64,000 nucleotides of DNA, from contig NZ_AZUN01000001.1 in assembly GCF_000527095.1 (NCBI RefSeq), positions 2,831,501-2,895,500 of the forward strand, written 5' to 3'. The notes under the pieces are model-generated. The model was given only the letters and a program-made list of their open reading frames with translations. It had not been told where the DNA came from and made no database searches. Below are positions 52,038 through 61,313 of the stretch, piece by piece. The DNA is from Methylomicrobium lacus LW14. Lineage in GTDB: Bacteria; Pseudomonadota; Gammaproteobacteria; Methylococcales; Methylomonadaceae. Each line of letters opens with the position of its first letter. Positions within the stretch are counted from its first letter, which is position 1. The position numbers and the translations under genes are program-made.

Positions 52038-52057
52038 TTATAAATAACTATTTATAA
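52038..52057. promoter_or_regulatory. AT-rich palindrome upstream of the porin
   Basis: TTATAAATA-AC-TATTTATAA is a perfect 9-bp inverted repeat with a two-base centre, about 50 bp upstream of the predicted porin start site. LysR-type regulators such as CysB bind AT-rich dyads, and IHF sites are also AT-rich; neither is proven here. Confidence 0.35.
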
Positions 52058-52101
52058 CATCTCGATTATTAATGCCGCGCCAGCAGCAATGCTGTAGAAA
52101 A

Positions 52102-52121
52102 ATTGCCGCTCTTGGCGCAAC
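52102..52121. promoter_or_regulatory. Second copy of the putative activator half-site
   Basis: ATTGCCGCT, identical to the half-site of the 30-bp palindrome at 49467-49496, is followed by CTTGGCGCAA, which matches the opposite arm at 5 of 8 positions including the terminal GCAA. Its centre is about 114 bp upstream of the predicted porin start site, the same distance class as in the msuE region. Confidence 0.45.
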
Positions 52122-52337
52122 GCGCCATCCCCTGTCGCGCGGATTCTCCGCTGATACTAGAGAGCAAACAGAGTTGACGCTAGCGATTGCCTGACAAATC
52201 CTTGGGTACCCGTTTTCCTTCAATAGCAAGAGGGCCCTTGCCCGGATCAATCGTCAGCAAAGCTACCCCCAAACCGGTAAAAAAGAGTAAAATACGGGGT
52301 TTTAAACCGCATTCGGCTTTTGCCCCGCGAGTATCCC

Positions 52338-53417
52338 ATGCATACAAAATACAAAACCGACGACCTGAGAATTTGTGAGACGAAGGAAGTCATCGCGCCC
52401 TATCAGGTGCATGATGAAATGCCGATTACCGACGAAGCGGCCGAAACCACCGCGAAAGCGCGTCAGGAAATTCATCACATTCTGACCGGCGAAGACGATC
52501 GGTTGCTGGTGATAGTCGGCCCTTGCTCGATCCATGACCCGGCCGCGGCGATCGATTATGCCAAGCGCTTGAAGGCGGTCAAGGACGAACTGGCGGAAGA
52601 TTTGCAGCTCGTGATGCGGGTCTATTTCGAGAAACCGCGTACGACGGTCGGCTGGAAAGGTCTGATCAACGATCCGGATATCGACTCCAGCTTCAACATC
52701 AACAAAGGCCTGCGCATTGCGCGCCGTTTGCTGCTCGATGTCGCGAATCTCGGCATGCCGGCCGCGACCGAATACCTGGACCTGATTTCGCCGCAATACA
52801 TTTCCGACCTGATTGCCTGGGGCGCGATCGGCGCGCGTACGACCGAAAGCCAGGGCCACCGCGAGCTGGCCTCCGGCGTGTCCTGCCCGATCGGTTTCAA
52901 GAATTCGACCGACGGCACGATCAAGATCGCGATCGATGCGATCGGCGCGGCGATGAGCCCGCATCACTTCCTGTCGATGACCAAGGGCGGGCATTCGGCG
53001 ATTTTCTCGACCACCGGCAACGAAGATGTGCACATTATTTTGCGCGGCGGCAACAACCGGCCGAATTATGACGCGGTCAGCGTCGAACAGGTCGCCGAAG
53101 GCCTGGTCAACGCCAAGCTCAGACCGAACATCATGATCGATTTCAGCCATGCGAACAGCCTGAAGCAATGCCAGCGCCAGCTGATCGTCGGCGAGGATGT
53201 CGCCACTCAAATCGCCGGCGGCGATCACCGCATCATGGGCGTGATGGTCGAAAGCAATCTGGCCGCAGGCAAGCAGGACGTGGTGCCGGGCAAACCCTTG
53301 ACCTATGGCCAAAGCATTACCGACGCCTGCCTCAGTTTCGAGGATACCGTGCCGCTGCTGCACAGCCTGGCGGAAGCCGTGCGCGAGCGCCGGTCGCTGG
53401 ACAGCAAAGGAGCTTAA
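52338..53417 (+). CDS. aroG: 3-deoxy-7-phosphoheptulonate synthase (class I)
   Basis: 359 residues from ATG 52338 (the frame opens 6 codons earlier with TTG). It condenses phosphoenolpyruvate and erythrose 4-phosphate, the first step of the shikimate pathway. Seen: LVIVGPCSIHDPAAAIDYAKRL, MRVYFEKPRTTVGWKGLINDPD, GARTTESQGHRELASG, and DFSHANSLKQ with metal ligands. The type I alpha family has several isoenzymes (AroF/G/H); which feedback type this is cannot be read by eye. thiS-thiG follows 3 bp downstream, so the two are co-transcribed. Confidence 0.95.
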   Translation: MHTKYKTDDLRICETKEVIAPYQVHDEMPITDEAAETTAKARQEIHHILTGEDDRLLVIVGPCSIHDPAAAIDYAKRLKAVKDELAEDLQLVMRVYFEKPRTTVGWKGLINDPDIDSSFNINKGLRIARRLLLDVANLGMPAATEYLDLISPQYISDLIAWGAIGARTTESQGHRELASGVSCPIGFKNSTDGTIKIAIDAIGAAMSPHHFLSMTKGGHSAIFSTTGNEDVHIILRGGNNRPNYDAVSVEQVAEGLVNAKLRPNIMIDFSHANSLKQCQRQLIVGEDVATQIAGGDHRIMGVMVESNLAAGKQDVVPGKPLTYGQSITDACLSFEDTVPLLHSLAEAVRERRSLDSKGA

Positions 53418-53420
53418 CCG

Positions 53421-54398
53421 ATGAATATTATTGTGAACGGCGCCGCGCGCGAGTGCGCGGAGCACAGCACCGTCGCCGCCTTGATTGCCGCGTTGGAATT
53501 GAACGGCAAGAAAATCGCGGTCGAATTGAACCAGGAAATTCTGCCTTATGATCAATATGGCGAACAGGCATTGAAAGACGGCGACCATATCGAGATCGTA
53601 CATGCGATCGGCGGCGGCCAGGACGACTCTTTTGTGATCGCCGGCAAATCCTACCGCTCGCGCCTGTTGGTCGGCACCGGCAAATACAAGGATCTCGAAG
53701 AAACCCGGCTCGCGACCGAAGCCTCGGGCGCCGAGATCGTGACCGTCGCGATCCGCCGCACCAACATCGGCCAGAATAAGGACGAGCCTAACCTGCTCGA
53801 CGTGATCTCGCCGGACAAATACACGATCCTGCCGAACACCGCCGGCTGCTATAGCGCCGAAGAAGCGGTCCGCACCTGCCGACTGGCCCGGGAGCTCTTG
53901 GGCGGCCATAAACTGGTCAAGCTGGAAGTATTGGCCGATCAGCTGACGCTGTTCCCCGATGTCGCGCAGACCTATATCGCCGCCGAACAGCTGGTCAAGG
54001 AAGGCTTCGAGGTGATGGTTTACACCAATGACGACCCGATCGCCGCGAAACGGCTCGAAGAGATCGGCTGCGTCGCGGTGATGCCTTTGGCCGCGCCGAT
54101 CGGCTCGGGCCTCGGTATTCGGAACCCCTATAACATCCTGACCATCGTCGAAAACGCGAAGGTGCCGATTCTGGTCGATGCGGGCGTCGGCACCGCCTCG
54201 GATGCGGCGATGGCGATGGAACTCGGCTGCGACGGCGTGTTGATGAATACCGCGATTGCGGCCGCGAAAAATCCGGTGCTGATGGCGTCCGCGATGAAAA
54301 AAGGCATCGAGGCCGGGCGCGAAGCGTTTTTGGCCGGACGCATGCCGCGCAAACGCTTCGCTTCCGCGTCTTCGCCGATCGAAGGCTTATTTTTTTAA
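53421..54398 (+). CDS. thiG: ThiS-ThiG fusion: sulfur carrier and thiazole synthase
   Basis: 325 residues. The first 66 residues are a complete ThiS ubiquitin-like fold ending HAIGGG, and from about residue 70 the protein is ThiG (SFVIAGKSYRSRLLVGTGKYKD, the Schiff-base Lys region HKLVKLEVLAD, and GIRNPYNILTIVENAKVPILVDAGVG). ThiS carries sulfur as a C-terminal thiocarboxylate, which ThiG uses to build the thiazole of thiamin. In this fusion the diglycine is internal (GGGQDDSF), so either the chain is cut after GG or a free ThiS exists elsewhere. There is no stop or frameshift at the joint. Confidence 0.93.
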   Translation: MNIIVNGAARECAEHSTVAALIAALELNGKKIAVELNQEILPYDQYGEQALKDGDHIEIVHAIGGGQDDSFVIAGKSYRSRLLVGTGKYKDLEETRLATEASGAEIVTVAIRRTNIGQNKDEPNLLDVISPDKYTILPNTAGCYSAEEAVRTCRLARELLGGHKLVKLEVLADQLTLFPDVAQTYIAAEQLVKEGFEVMVYTNDDPIAAKRLEEIGCVAVMPLAAPIGSGLGIRNPYNILTIVENAKVPILVDAGVGTASDAAMAMELGCDGVLMNTAIAAAKNPVLMASAMKKGIEAGREAFLAGRMPRKRFASASSPIEGLFF

Positions 54399-54417
54399 GC
54401 CCGCATTTTCGAACGAA

Positions 54418-54489
54418 GCAAGGTACGCTCGACTGCATGGATGCAGGAGGTAGAGCAATGCAGGAGCAATTGCCGAGTGCGTACCTTGC
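54418..54489 (+). repeat. Dispersed repeat, copy 2, with inverted flanks
   Basis: The 31 bp at 54430-54460 are identical to 24486-24516 in hsdM. Around them, GCAAGGTACGC (54418-54428) and GCGTACCTTGC (54479-54489) form perfect 11-bp inverted flanks, so the unit could fold as a long hairpin with the conserved core in the loop. It lies between thiS-thiG and trmB, covering the likely trmB leader. Confidence 0.8.
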
Positions 54490-54551
54490 CAATACCCCAA
54501 ATATCCGAAACCATCAGAAACGGTACGCACCGCGTATCCTACTATCCGTCC

Positions 54552-55238
54552 ATGTTGTCCGAAATTCAGTTTCCTCGCAAAATCAAAAGTTTCATTCGCC
54601 GCCAGGGGCGCCTGACCGCCGGTCAGCAGCTTGCCCTGGATAACCAGTGGCATGTTTACGGACTCGATCCGAATATCGATTATGATTTTGCCGAGGTCTT
54701 CGGACGTAACGCGCCGCGCTGTATCGAAATCGGTTTCGGCAATGGCGAGAGCCTCGCGAAGATGGCGGCGGCGAATCCGGAAATCGATTATATCGGCATC
54801 GAAGTGCACCGGCCGGGCGTCGGCCACTTGTTGATGCTGCTGGCAGAGAAGAATCTGACCAATGTCAGGATCTATTGCCATGACGCGATCGAGATCCTCG
54901 AAAAACGGGTGCCGGACGACAGTTTAAGCGGCGTACATTTGTTTTTCCCCGACCCCTGGCCGAAGAAAAAACATCACAAAAGACGCATCGTGCAGCCCGG
55001 TTTTACCGAGCTATTGAGCAGAAAACTGAAGACGGGAGGCTATTTTCATGCCGCCAGCGACTGGCAGCACTACGCGGAACAGATGCTGGCGGTGCTATCG
55101 GAACAAAAACGGCTAGCGAATGCCAGCCCCGGCGCCGCCTATTGTCCGCGCCCGGACTACCGGCCGCTGACCAAATTCGAGCAGCGCGGCATCAAATTGG
55201 GTCATGGGGTGTGGGATTTGATTTTCAGGAAACTCTGA
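54552..55238 (+). CDS. trmB: tRNA (guanine46-N7)-methyltransferase
   Basis: 228 residues from MLSEIQFPRKIKSFIRRQGRLT; the frame extends upstream into the repeat, but family similarity starts here. It makes m7G46 in the tRNA variable loop. Seen: CIEIGFGNGESLAKMAA (SAM site), YIGIEVHRPGVGHLL, HLFFPDPWPKKKHHKRRIVQ (catalytic Asp and tRNA-binding stretch) and a C-terminal LTKFEQRGIKLGHGVWDL. Cytoplasmic. Confidence 0.96.
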   Translation: MLSEIQFPRKIKSFIRRQGRLTAGQQLALDNQWHVYGLDPNIDYDFAEVFGRNAPRCIEIGFGNGESLAKMAAANPEIDYIGIEVHRPGVGHLLMLLAEKNLTNVRIYCHDAIEILEKRVPDDSLSGVHLFFPDPWPKKKHHKRRIVQPGFTELLSRKLKTGGYFHAASDWQHYAEQMLAVLSEQKRLANASPGAAYCPRPDYRPLTKFEQRGIKLGHGVWDLIFRKL

Positions 55239-55337
55239 GACTCTCTTCGAAATTCCCTTCGCCTTCCCCGCCCCAGAAGGGGTTAGGGAAAGTCAAACGG
55301 GGCAAACGTCAACAGGCATTACCGCCCGTGCAGACAG

Positions 55338-57278
55338 TCACTTGTTGTCGAACTGCAAGCCTTCCATCCGCATCAGCTTGATCATCATCGACAGCTCTTC
55401 GCGCCGCCTTCTGAGCTGTTTCAATTGCTCTTCAAGCGCGGTAATGCTTTCGGCGACGTTGCCTTTCGAGTCATTGATCTTTCTGAGCATCAACAGGCGT
55501 CCGTCGATCTGCTTTTTGTAATCCTTGATCTGATGCATCAGCGGCGTCATCACGTTACCGCTCCAGGTCGCCGCATCGTCGTGCGCCTGCTTAAGGATGT
55601 GCCGCGCCTTCGCGATTAACGTGCCATAGAGCTTGTTGATCACGATGCTTTGCTCGGTCATCGTTGTCTTGGCGCTGGCGCGGAAAGCCTCGCCCTCGGC
55701 AAAAACCTGCTCCAGCTCGAACTGATAGGTCGAGATCGAAAACAGCTGCGGCTCAATCTCGACAAAACCGTATTCATCCTTGAATTTTTTGTGGATCGCC
55801 TTGACCAGGCGGCGGGTTTCATTGGTCAGGTCGACCGACTCCTGTAGCAAATCGCGCAATTCATCGAACAACTTACGTATGTTTTGTTTCATGCTGTAAG
55901 TCGTCAGGCTCTTGGCCATGTCATCGCGGGTTCTGTTCACGATCTCGTCGATTCTTTCCTTAGCGAACGAGTCGACCAGCATTTTTGCCTGCGTCAAAAA
56001 CACCTGGCGGCTGGTCTGGAAATTCTCGACCGTCGCCATGTACTGGTTCTGCTTGTCACGCATTTCGGCCAGCAATTTGCCGGTCATGTCCTTGTTCTCG
56101 AAGTCGATTTTTTTGACTTCCTCGAGTTGGGAAATCGAATTGCTGTAAGACGAATCGGTCAGGCTCAACGACTCATTGACCATGAAGCCGATGTCGCGAA
56201 TGATCGCATTCATCAGGATCGTCCGGCGTTCCTTTAAAATATCGTTGGCCAGATAATTTTCGAGCGTCGCCAGCCGGCTTCTCTCGAGCAAATCCGTATC
56301 GTTTTTGACCTTGGCCAGCAAGGCCTGCTTGGCCGACACCGGGAAAATGGCCTTTTGATTGATTTTCAGGGTTTCGGCCGAAGCCTTGATCTGCGATTGA
56401 ATCGCGCTTTCATAACCTTTTTCACCGGCCAGATCATCCCACATCGCGTCGATCTTGTTCATCACGACCGCGACGCTTTGCTTGCTGCCGCTGCTGGCCT
56501 TGAATACATGGCTGCGCCACATTTCCAGATCGCTCTTGGTCACGCCGGTATCGGCGGCCAGCAAAAACACGATCGCCTGCGCGCTCGGCAACATGCTCAA
56601 GGTCAATTCCGGCTCGGTGCCGAGCGCGTTCAGGCCCGGCGTGTCAAGGATGGCCAGCCCTTCCTTCAATAAAGCATGCGGAAAGCTGATCAGCGCATGC
56701 CGCCAGCACGGTATTTCCACTTTATCGGGATTCGCGTTGCCCTGCTCGGCGGCCTCGCGCTTGTTCCATAAGCCCAGTTTTTCGGCAAGCTCGCGCTCGA
56801 CCGGCTTTGTCGCCATCAGTTCCATGAAAGCTTCCTGCATTTGCGCAGGCGAATTGCAATCCAACGGAATATGTTTCCAGCGCTTGGGCTGCTGTTTCAG
56901 TTCGACCAGGGAAATATCTTCCAGACGCGTTTCGATTGCTAACAAGCGGATATAGCTGCCGCCCGCCTCATCCCAAAACAATTCGGTCGGCGACATCGTG
57001 GTGCGGCCCGGCGACGAAGGCAATAGTCTCAGGCCGGTTTCGGCAAAGAATAGCGCATTAATCAGTTCGGTCTTGCCGCGCGAAAATTCAGCCGCAAACG
57101 CCAGCGTGATCCGATCGGACTTCAACCCGCTCAGGATGTTCAAAATCGTATTGTCGCTTTGCGTATCCTGCAAGCCATAGCGATGACGCCATTGCTGATA
57201 CATGTCGATCGTTTGTATCAATTTTGCACGCCACTGCGAATATTCGCGCATTTGCTCTTTAAATTCCAGATTCCTCAT
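55338..57278 (-). CDS. Bacterial dynamin-like GTPase
   Basis: 646 residues starting MRNLEFKEQM. GTPase motifs: G1 AAEFSRGKTELINALFF, G2 region SSPGRTTMSPTEL, G3 LDTPGLNALG, G4 VVMNKIDAMWDD. After the GTPase domain come about 350 residues of long helices with heptad-like character (QLEEVKKIDFENK; C-terminal EEQLKQLRRRREELSMMIKL), the usual stalk of dynamin-like proteins. No clear transmembrane helix, so membrane binding would be peripheral. Such proteins remodel membranes and in some bacteria protect against phage or stress; the role here is unknown. Encoded downstream of pyrE, about 200 bp away. Confidence 0.88.
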   Translation of the reverse strand: MRNLEFKEQMREYSQWRAKLIQTIDMYQQWRHRYGLQDTQSDNTILNILSGLKSDRITLAFAAEFSRGKTELINALFFAETGLRLLPSSPGRTTMSPTELFWDEAGGSYIRLLAIETRLEDISLVELKQQPKRWKHIPLDCNSPAQMQEAFMELMATKPVERELAEKLGLWNKREAAEQGNANPDKVEIPCWRHALISFPHALLKEGLAILDTPGLNALGTEPELTLSMLPSAQAIVFLLAADTGVTKSDLEMWRSHVFKASSGSKQSVAVVMNKIDAMWDDLAGEKGYESAIQSQIKASAETLKINQKAIFPVSAKQALLAKVKNDTDLLERSRLATLENYLANDILKERRTILMNAIIRDIGFMVNESLSLTDSSYSNSISQLEEVKKIDFENKDMTGKLLAEMRDKQNQYMATVENFQTSRQVFLTQAKMLVDSFAKERIDEIVNRTRDDMAKSLTTYSMKQNIRKLFDELRDLLQESVDLTNETRRLVKAIHKKFKDEYGFVEIEPQLFSISTYQFELEQVFAEGEAFRASAKTTMTEQSIVINKLYGTLIAKARHILKQAHDDAATWSGNVMTPLMHQIKDYKKQIDGRLLMLRKINDSKGNVAESITALEEQLKQLRRRREELSMMIKLMRMEGLQFDNK

Positions 57279-57378
57279 GGCAAGCCTTTTGTTTCTCAAT
57301 ATGCGTCTGTTAAGAGTCGAATGTCTGGATCAACAAGATGTTGAAATTCAAACTGTTAAGAAAACAACTCGCGCAAAC

Positions 57379-57396
57379 GGAAGCGCAAGCGCTTCC
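57379..57396. terminator. Hairpin downstream of pyrE
   Basis: GGAAGCGC-AA-GCGCTTCC is a perfect 8-bp inverted repeat in the gap between pyrE and the dynamin gene. GCAAAC/GTTTGC can extend it with an internal loop. No strong U-run follows on the minus strand; it may reduce read-through from pyrE. Confidence 0.4.
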
Positions 57397-57482
57397 TCGG
57401 GAGAGTTTGCTTTAAAGTGTAGACCATATTTGATTTTGGCATAGTTGAATGCCCGGTTTTTTGCCATGCTCCGCAATTTTCG

Positions 57483-58127
57483 CTAAACCCCGTAGCGGTC
57501 GCGGTAGGCGGTGATGGCCTCCAGCACGCCGGGTCGTTCTCTGGCATTCTCGGTCAGATAGCCGATGATGTTTGCCAGCGTGATAATCGACACGACCGGC
57601 ATGCCGTAACGTTGCTCGACTTCGCTGATCGCGGAGCGTTCGTCCAGGCCTTTTTCCTGCCGGTCCAGCGCGATTACGACGCCGGCCGGCGTCGCCTGGG
57701 CGGCGCGAATGATCTCGACCGACTCCCGGACCGAGGTGCCGGCGGTGATCACGTCATCCAGGATCACCACATTGCCTGCCAGCGGCGCGCCGACCAGCGT
57801 GCCGCCTTCGCCGTGATCCTTGCTTTCCTTGCGGTTGAACGCAAACGGAATGTCGCTGCCGGTCAGTTCCGCATAGGCGATCGAGGTGGTGCTGACCAGC
57901 GGGATGCCTTTATAAGCGGGCCCGTACAGGATGTCGGTCTTGATGCCGGACTGGATCAGCGCCTGCGCATAGAAGCGTCCGAGGCGGCCCAGTTTCGCGC
58001 CGGTATTGAACAGGCCGGTATTGAAGAAGTAAGGACTGGTGCGGCCGGATTTCAATTGGAATTCGCCGAATCTGAGGACGCCGCATTCGAGCGCATAACG
58101 GATGAATTGTTGTTGATAGTCGTGCAT
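57483..58127 (-). CDS. pyrE: Orotate phosphoribosyltransferase
   Basis: 214 residues, the usual length. It joins orotate to PRPP in pyrimidine synthesis. Seen: LKSGRTSPYFFNTGLFNTG, YGPAYKGIPL, FNRKESKDHGEGG (catalytic loop) and the PRPP-binding VVILDDVITAGTS. It follows hemW by 33 bp in the same direction. Confidence 0.97.
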   Translation of the reverse strand: MHDYQQQFIRYALECGVLRFGEFQLKSGRTSPYFFNTGLFNTGAKLGRLGRFYAQALIQSGIKTDILYGPAYKGIPLVSTTSIAYAELTGSDIPFAFNRKESKDHGEGGTLVGAPLAGNVVILDDVITAGTSVRESVEIIRAAQATPAGVVIALDRQEKGLDERSAISEVEQRYGMPVVSIITLANIIGYLTENARERPGVLEAITAYRDRYGV

Positions 58128-58160
58128 AACAGTGATAGCTCTAAGGGTAGGTGAAAAAAA

Positions 58161-59294
58161 TCAGGTGATGAAATTCTGCAAAACCGTATCCAGAAAATCC
58201 CAGCCTTTTTCGGAGCAAACATAGCGGCCGTCCTGAAGGATCAGCAGATTTTGCCGGCAATTGTTCGACAAGCCGGGTTCCAGCGCGGCGGGCGCAAGGC
58301 CGGTCGCCGCGGTAAACGCATCCAGCGTGAAGCCTTGCTTCAGACGCAGATGATTCATCACGTATTCGAGCGGCAACTCCTGCACCACGATCGCCTGTGC
58401 GCCGCCCTGCCCGTGCGTGTCTTGCAGATATTGCTCTGGTCCTCTCGGCTTGCTGGTACGGACGATGTTTGCCGGCAAGGCCAGCGAAATCTTGCCGTGC
58501 GCGCCGGCGCCGATGCCCAGATAATCGCCGAATTGCCAATAATTCAGATTATGCCGGCATTGCCTTCCGGGCCGGCTGTAAGCCGAAATTTCATACTGCG
58601 CATAGCCGTGCTCGGCCAATAGCGCCTGACAGGCTTTTTGGGTCGCGAAAATCAGCTCGTCATTGGGCAGCTTCGGCGGAAATTTATAAAAATAGGTATT
58701 CGGCTCCAGCGTCAGCTGATAAAACGAAATATGCGTCGGATTCAGCCTGATCGCGGTGCGAATATCGTTGACGCCGTTGTCCTTGCTCGCGCCCGGCAAG
58801 CCGAACATCAAATCCAGGTTCAGATTGTCGAAGCCGGACTTTTGCGCGATGTCGACCGCGCGCAGCGCCTCGCGCGCCGAATGCACCCGGCCCAGCGCCT
58901 GTAGAAAGGTGTCGTCGAAACTCTGGATGCCGATCGACAGGCGGTTGATGCCGAGCGCGCGAAACTCGGCGAATTTCTCGCTTTCGAAAGTGCCGGGATT
59001 CGCTTCGAGCGTGATCTCGATATCGTCTACCCATCGGATCTGTTCGGCAATGCCGCTCAACAGACGGTCGAAGGCTTCCGGCGAAAACAGGCTCGGCGTG
59101 CCGCCGCCGACAAAAATGCTGTGGAGTGGCCGGGTGATGCGATAGCGCCGAATATCCTCGGCCAGATCGCGCAATAAGGCATCGACATAAGCCGTCTCGG
59201 GCGCGCCCTCCTTGACCGCGTGGGAATTGAAATCGCAATAGGGACATTTTTTGATGCACCAGGGAATGTGCACGTAAAGGCTGAGCGGTGGCAA
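58161..59294 (-). CDS. hemW: HemW, radical SAM heme chaperone
   Basis: 377 residues. LYVHIPWCIKKCPYCDFNSH carries the radical-SAM cluster motif CxxxCxxC (Cys13, 17, 20), followed by FVGGGTPSLF and ISFYQLTLEPNTYF. Proteins of this group were long annotated as oxygen-independent coproporphyrinogen oxidase, but HemW lacks that activity and inserts heme into respiratory proteins. A stop codon lies two codons upstream, so the start must be the TTG at 59294 (or further inside), an unusual start for this gene. Likely co-transcribed with pyrE. Confidence 0.93.
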   Translation of the reverse strand: MPPLSLYVHIPWCIKKCPYCDFNSHAVKEGAPETAYVDALLRDLAEDIRRYRITRPLHSIFVGGGTPSLFSPEAFDRLLSGIAEQIRWVDDIEITLEANPGTFESEKFAEFRALGINRLSIGIQSFDDTFLQALGRVHSAREALRAVDIAQKSGFDNLNLDLMFGLPGASKDNGVNDIRTAIRLNPTHISFYQLTLEPNTYFYKFPPKLPNDELIFATQKACQALLAEHGYAQYEISAYSRPGRQCRHNLNYWQFGDYLGIGAGAHGKISLALPANIVRTSKPRGPEQYLQDTHGQGGAQAIVVQELPLEYVMNHLRLKQGFTLDAFTAATGLAPAALEPGLSNNCRQNLLILQDGRYVCSEKGWDFLDTVLQNFIT

Positions 59295-59391
59295 GGACTA
59301 TCGGGACAAATGATTGGAGAAGCGCGCAGTTTATCATGTTCACCCTCCGTCAAGGCGAACATTCCGAACGTTCCCGCAAACTCTTAAAAAT

Positions 59392-61117
59392 TTATTCTGC
59401 CCGTCTGCTCACTTCATCCAGCAACTTGATGAAATTGCGCTTGGGTTTGAAGCGGCTGCGCAATTCCGCCAGATAATCCATAAACTCGCGCTTTCGTTCG
59501 GGGCCGTTCAGAATGCTTTCGATCCTCCGCACGAGTTCGACGGCCTCGGCATAGGCGGCATTGTTGGTTTGTTCTACGATGGTCGGAATGATCTGCCGAT
59601 ACAGAGCCAGGGCATCGTCAGGACGCTCCTTTTCCAGTTTGCCGGCCAGTTCGATCAGCAAATTCCGATCGCGGACGCCCGCATGCGCCGCCGTCCAGGC
59701 ATCATCCAGGTTGTTTTCCCACAACGCGATTTGCAGCCGCACGGAATAATCGGGCATGCCGGGCTTCGTTTTCCAATAGCTTACGGCGGCGGCTCCTCCG
59801 GCAATGGCGTCGGCCAGTTTCGCCAGCGCGCGCTCCCGCTGTTCGGGCCAAACGCCGAGCCGTTCGGAGACCGCGTGCAGCTTTTTATAATGGTCCAGGA
59901 TTGGCCGCTCTTCGAACTGCACCCAGGTCAACTGCAAGGCTTCTTCGTTGCGTTGGCTTTTGAGATAAGCCGCGACCAGAAAATCGCGCAATCGATTGTC
60001 GGTGGCGGCAGGGAAAGCGTGCAGACCGCGTTCCGCCCATTCGAGCGCCTTGTCATCCCGGCCGTTCGCGGCCCATATCCCGGCGATGGTCAGATAACGG
60101 TAAGCCGTACTCAGATCGCGCGCCTTGATCGCCACCAGTTCTTCCACGTTGCCGCTCGCTTCGGCCAGGAACTCCATGATGCGGGTAATACGGTAGCGCT
60201 GGAAATCATAAGGGCTGTCGCCGTCACGAAAACCGATCTTGGCCCATTCCGCCTCGGCCAACTCCCGGTAACGGCGGAGGCCCGCCTCGCCCAGAAGGTC
60301 GCGGTAGGCCATCGCATTGATATCGCCGTAATCATTGGCAGGCGAGATTTCCATCCGGAACAGCCGCTCCGCCAGCGCTTGCGGGTCCGGCTTCGCCAGC
60401 CGGCAGGCTTGCAGGTGCAAATCGCCCAACCGGCTCAGGATGCCGCCGACCTCGCCGTTGGAATCGTCTATGTTGTCGAGCGCTTTTGCTACGCGTCCGA
60501 TCGCATATTCGGTCAACTCCATCAGCATAGGTGCATCCTCCGGCGTCGATAAGGTCGCTATCGCATCCACAACCTGATCGAGCTCATCCGCAAAAGCCCC
60601 CGCATCACCCCAGTCCATAAAACCGCGAACCTGGGTCGCCTTCTCGATGGCCTCGCGATAGGCCTTGACGGCATGAGCGCCGCCGGCAACGGACTCGGCC
60701 TTGAGCAATAGCGTCCGGTATAGGCGATCATCCTGTTCCGCCGCATCCATCAACCACGCGATCAATGTGTCCGGCGACTGGATCTCCAGATAGTCCCGAA
60801 TCGTGCGCCACGGATCGGGACGCTGGCCGCTGCCGTCTTCGTGTTCGGCAAGCCAGGCCAGACCGACCGCCACGCAGTGTTTGCAGAAAAAACCGTCCGC
60901 CGCGTTCGGACAACTGCAATCGTGTCCAAGATAGTCCCCGGTCGTCCCGCAGTTCGACATGGTAGGTTTCGGTGCCATCGACGCGCGCGCTGACTTTACG
61001 GCCCGTCTCGCGCAGCGGCCCTACTTGGCCGTCCTCATAATACGCCTCGCCGCGCGCGAAAACCGCTGGGCCGGCCAGGTTTTTGAGGGCGTTGCGGGTA
61101 ATAAGCTTTTCAAACAT
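59392..61117 (-). pseudogene. SWIM zinc-finger protein gene with a frameshift
   Basis: The N-terminal part starts at MFEKLITRNALKNLAG (61117) and reads through YHVELRDDRGLSW. The SWIM finger CSCPNAADGFFCKHC (CxC...CxH) and the remaining roughly 500 residues are in another frame, open from about 60978 to 59392. The join is near 60922; one surplus base between TGGACA and GATTGC would restore a single frame giving GLSW..DCSCPN as expected. The C-terminal part is a long helical-repeat region. Either the gene is broken or the sequence has a one-base error. SWIM-domain proteins are thought to bind DNA or proteins; function not known here. Confidence 0.75.
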
Positions 61118-61313
61118 AGATAAATTATGAGGGGGGTAAGATAAAATCACTGGTAAGCCGTAGGTCGCCAATAAACCACGACGGTGTTTTGCATTCGTTA
61201 AGGCGCACTGCACGGATCATCCATTTTGTAGACGGCATCGCCATTGCGCCATAATTCATATTCGCTGATATCGATAGCCCGCGTAGGTCCTTATCCGCAT
61301 AGCATGCTGGAAT

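Noticed and set aside
52302..53909. 535-codon antisense frame across aroG and thiS-thiG
   Set aside because: It is the complement of two well-identified genes and its translation has no recognisable domain.
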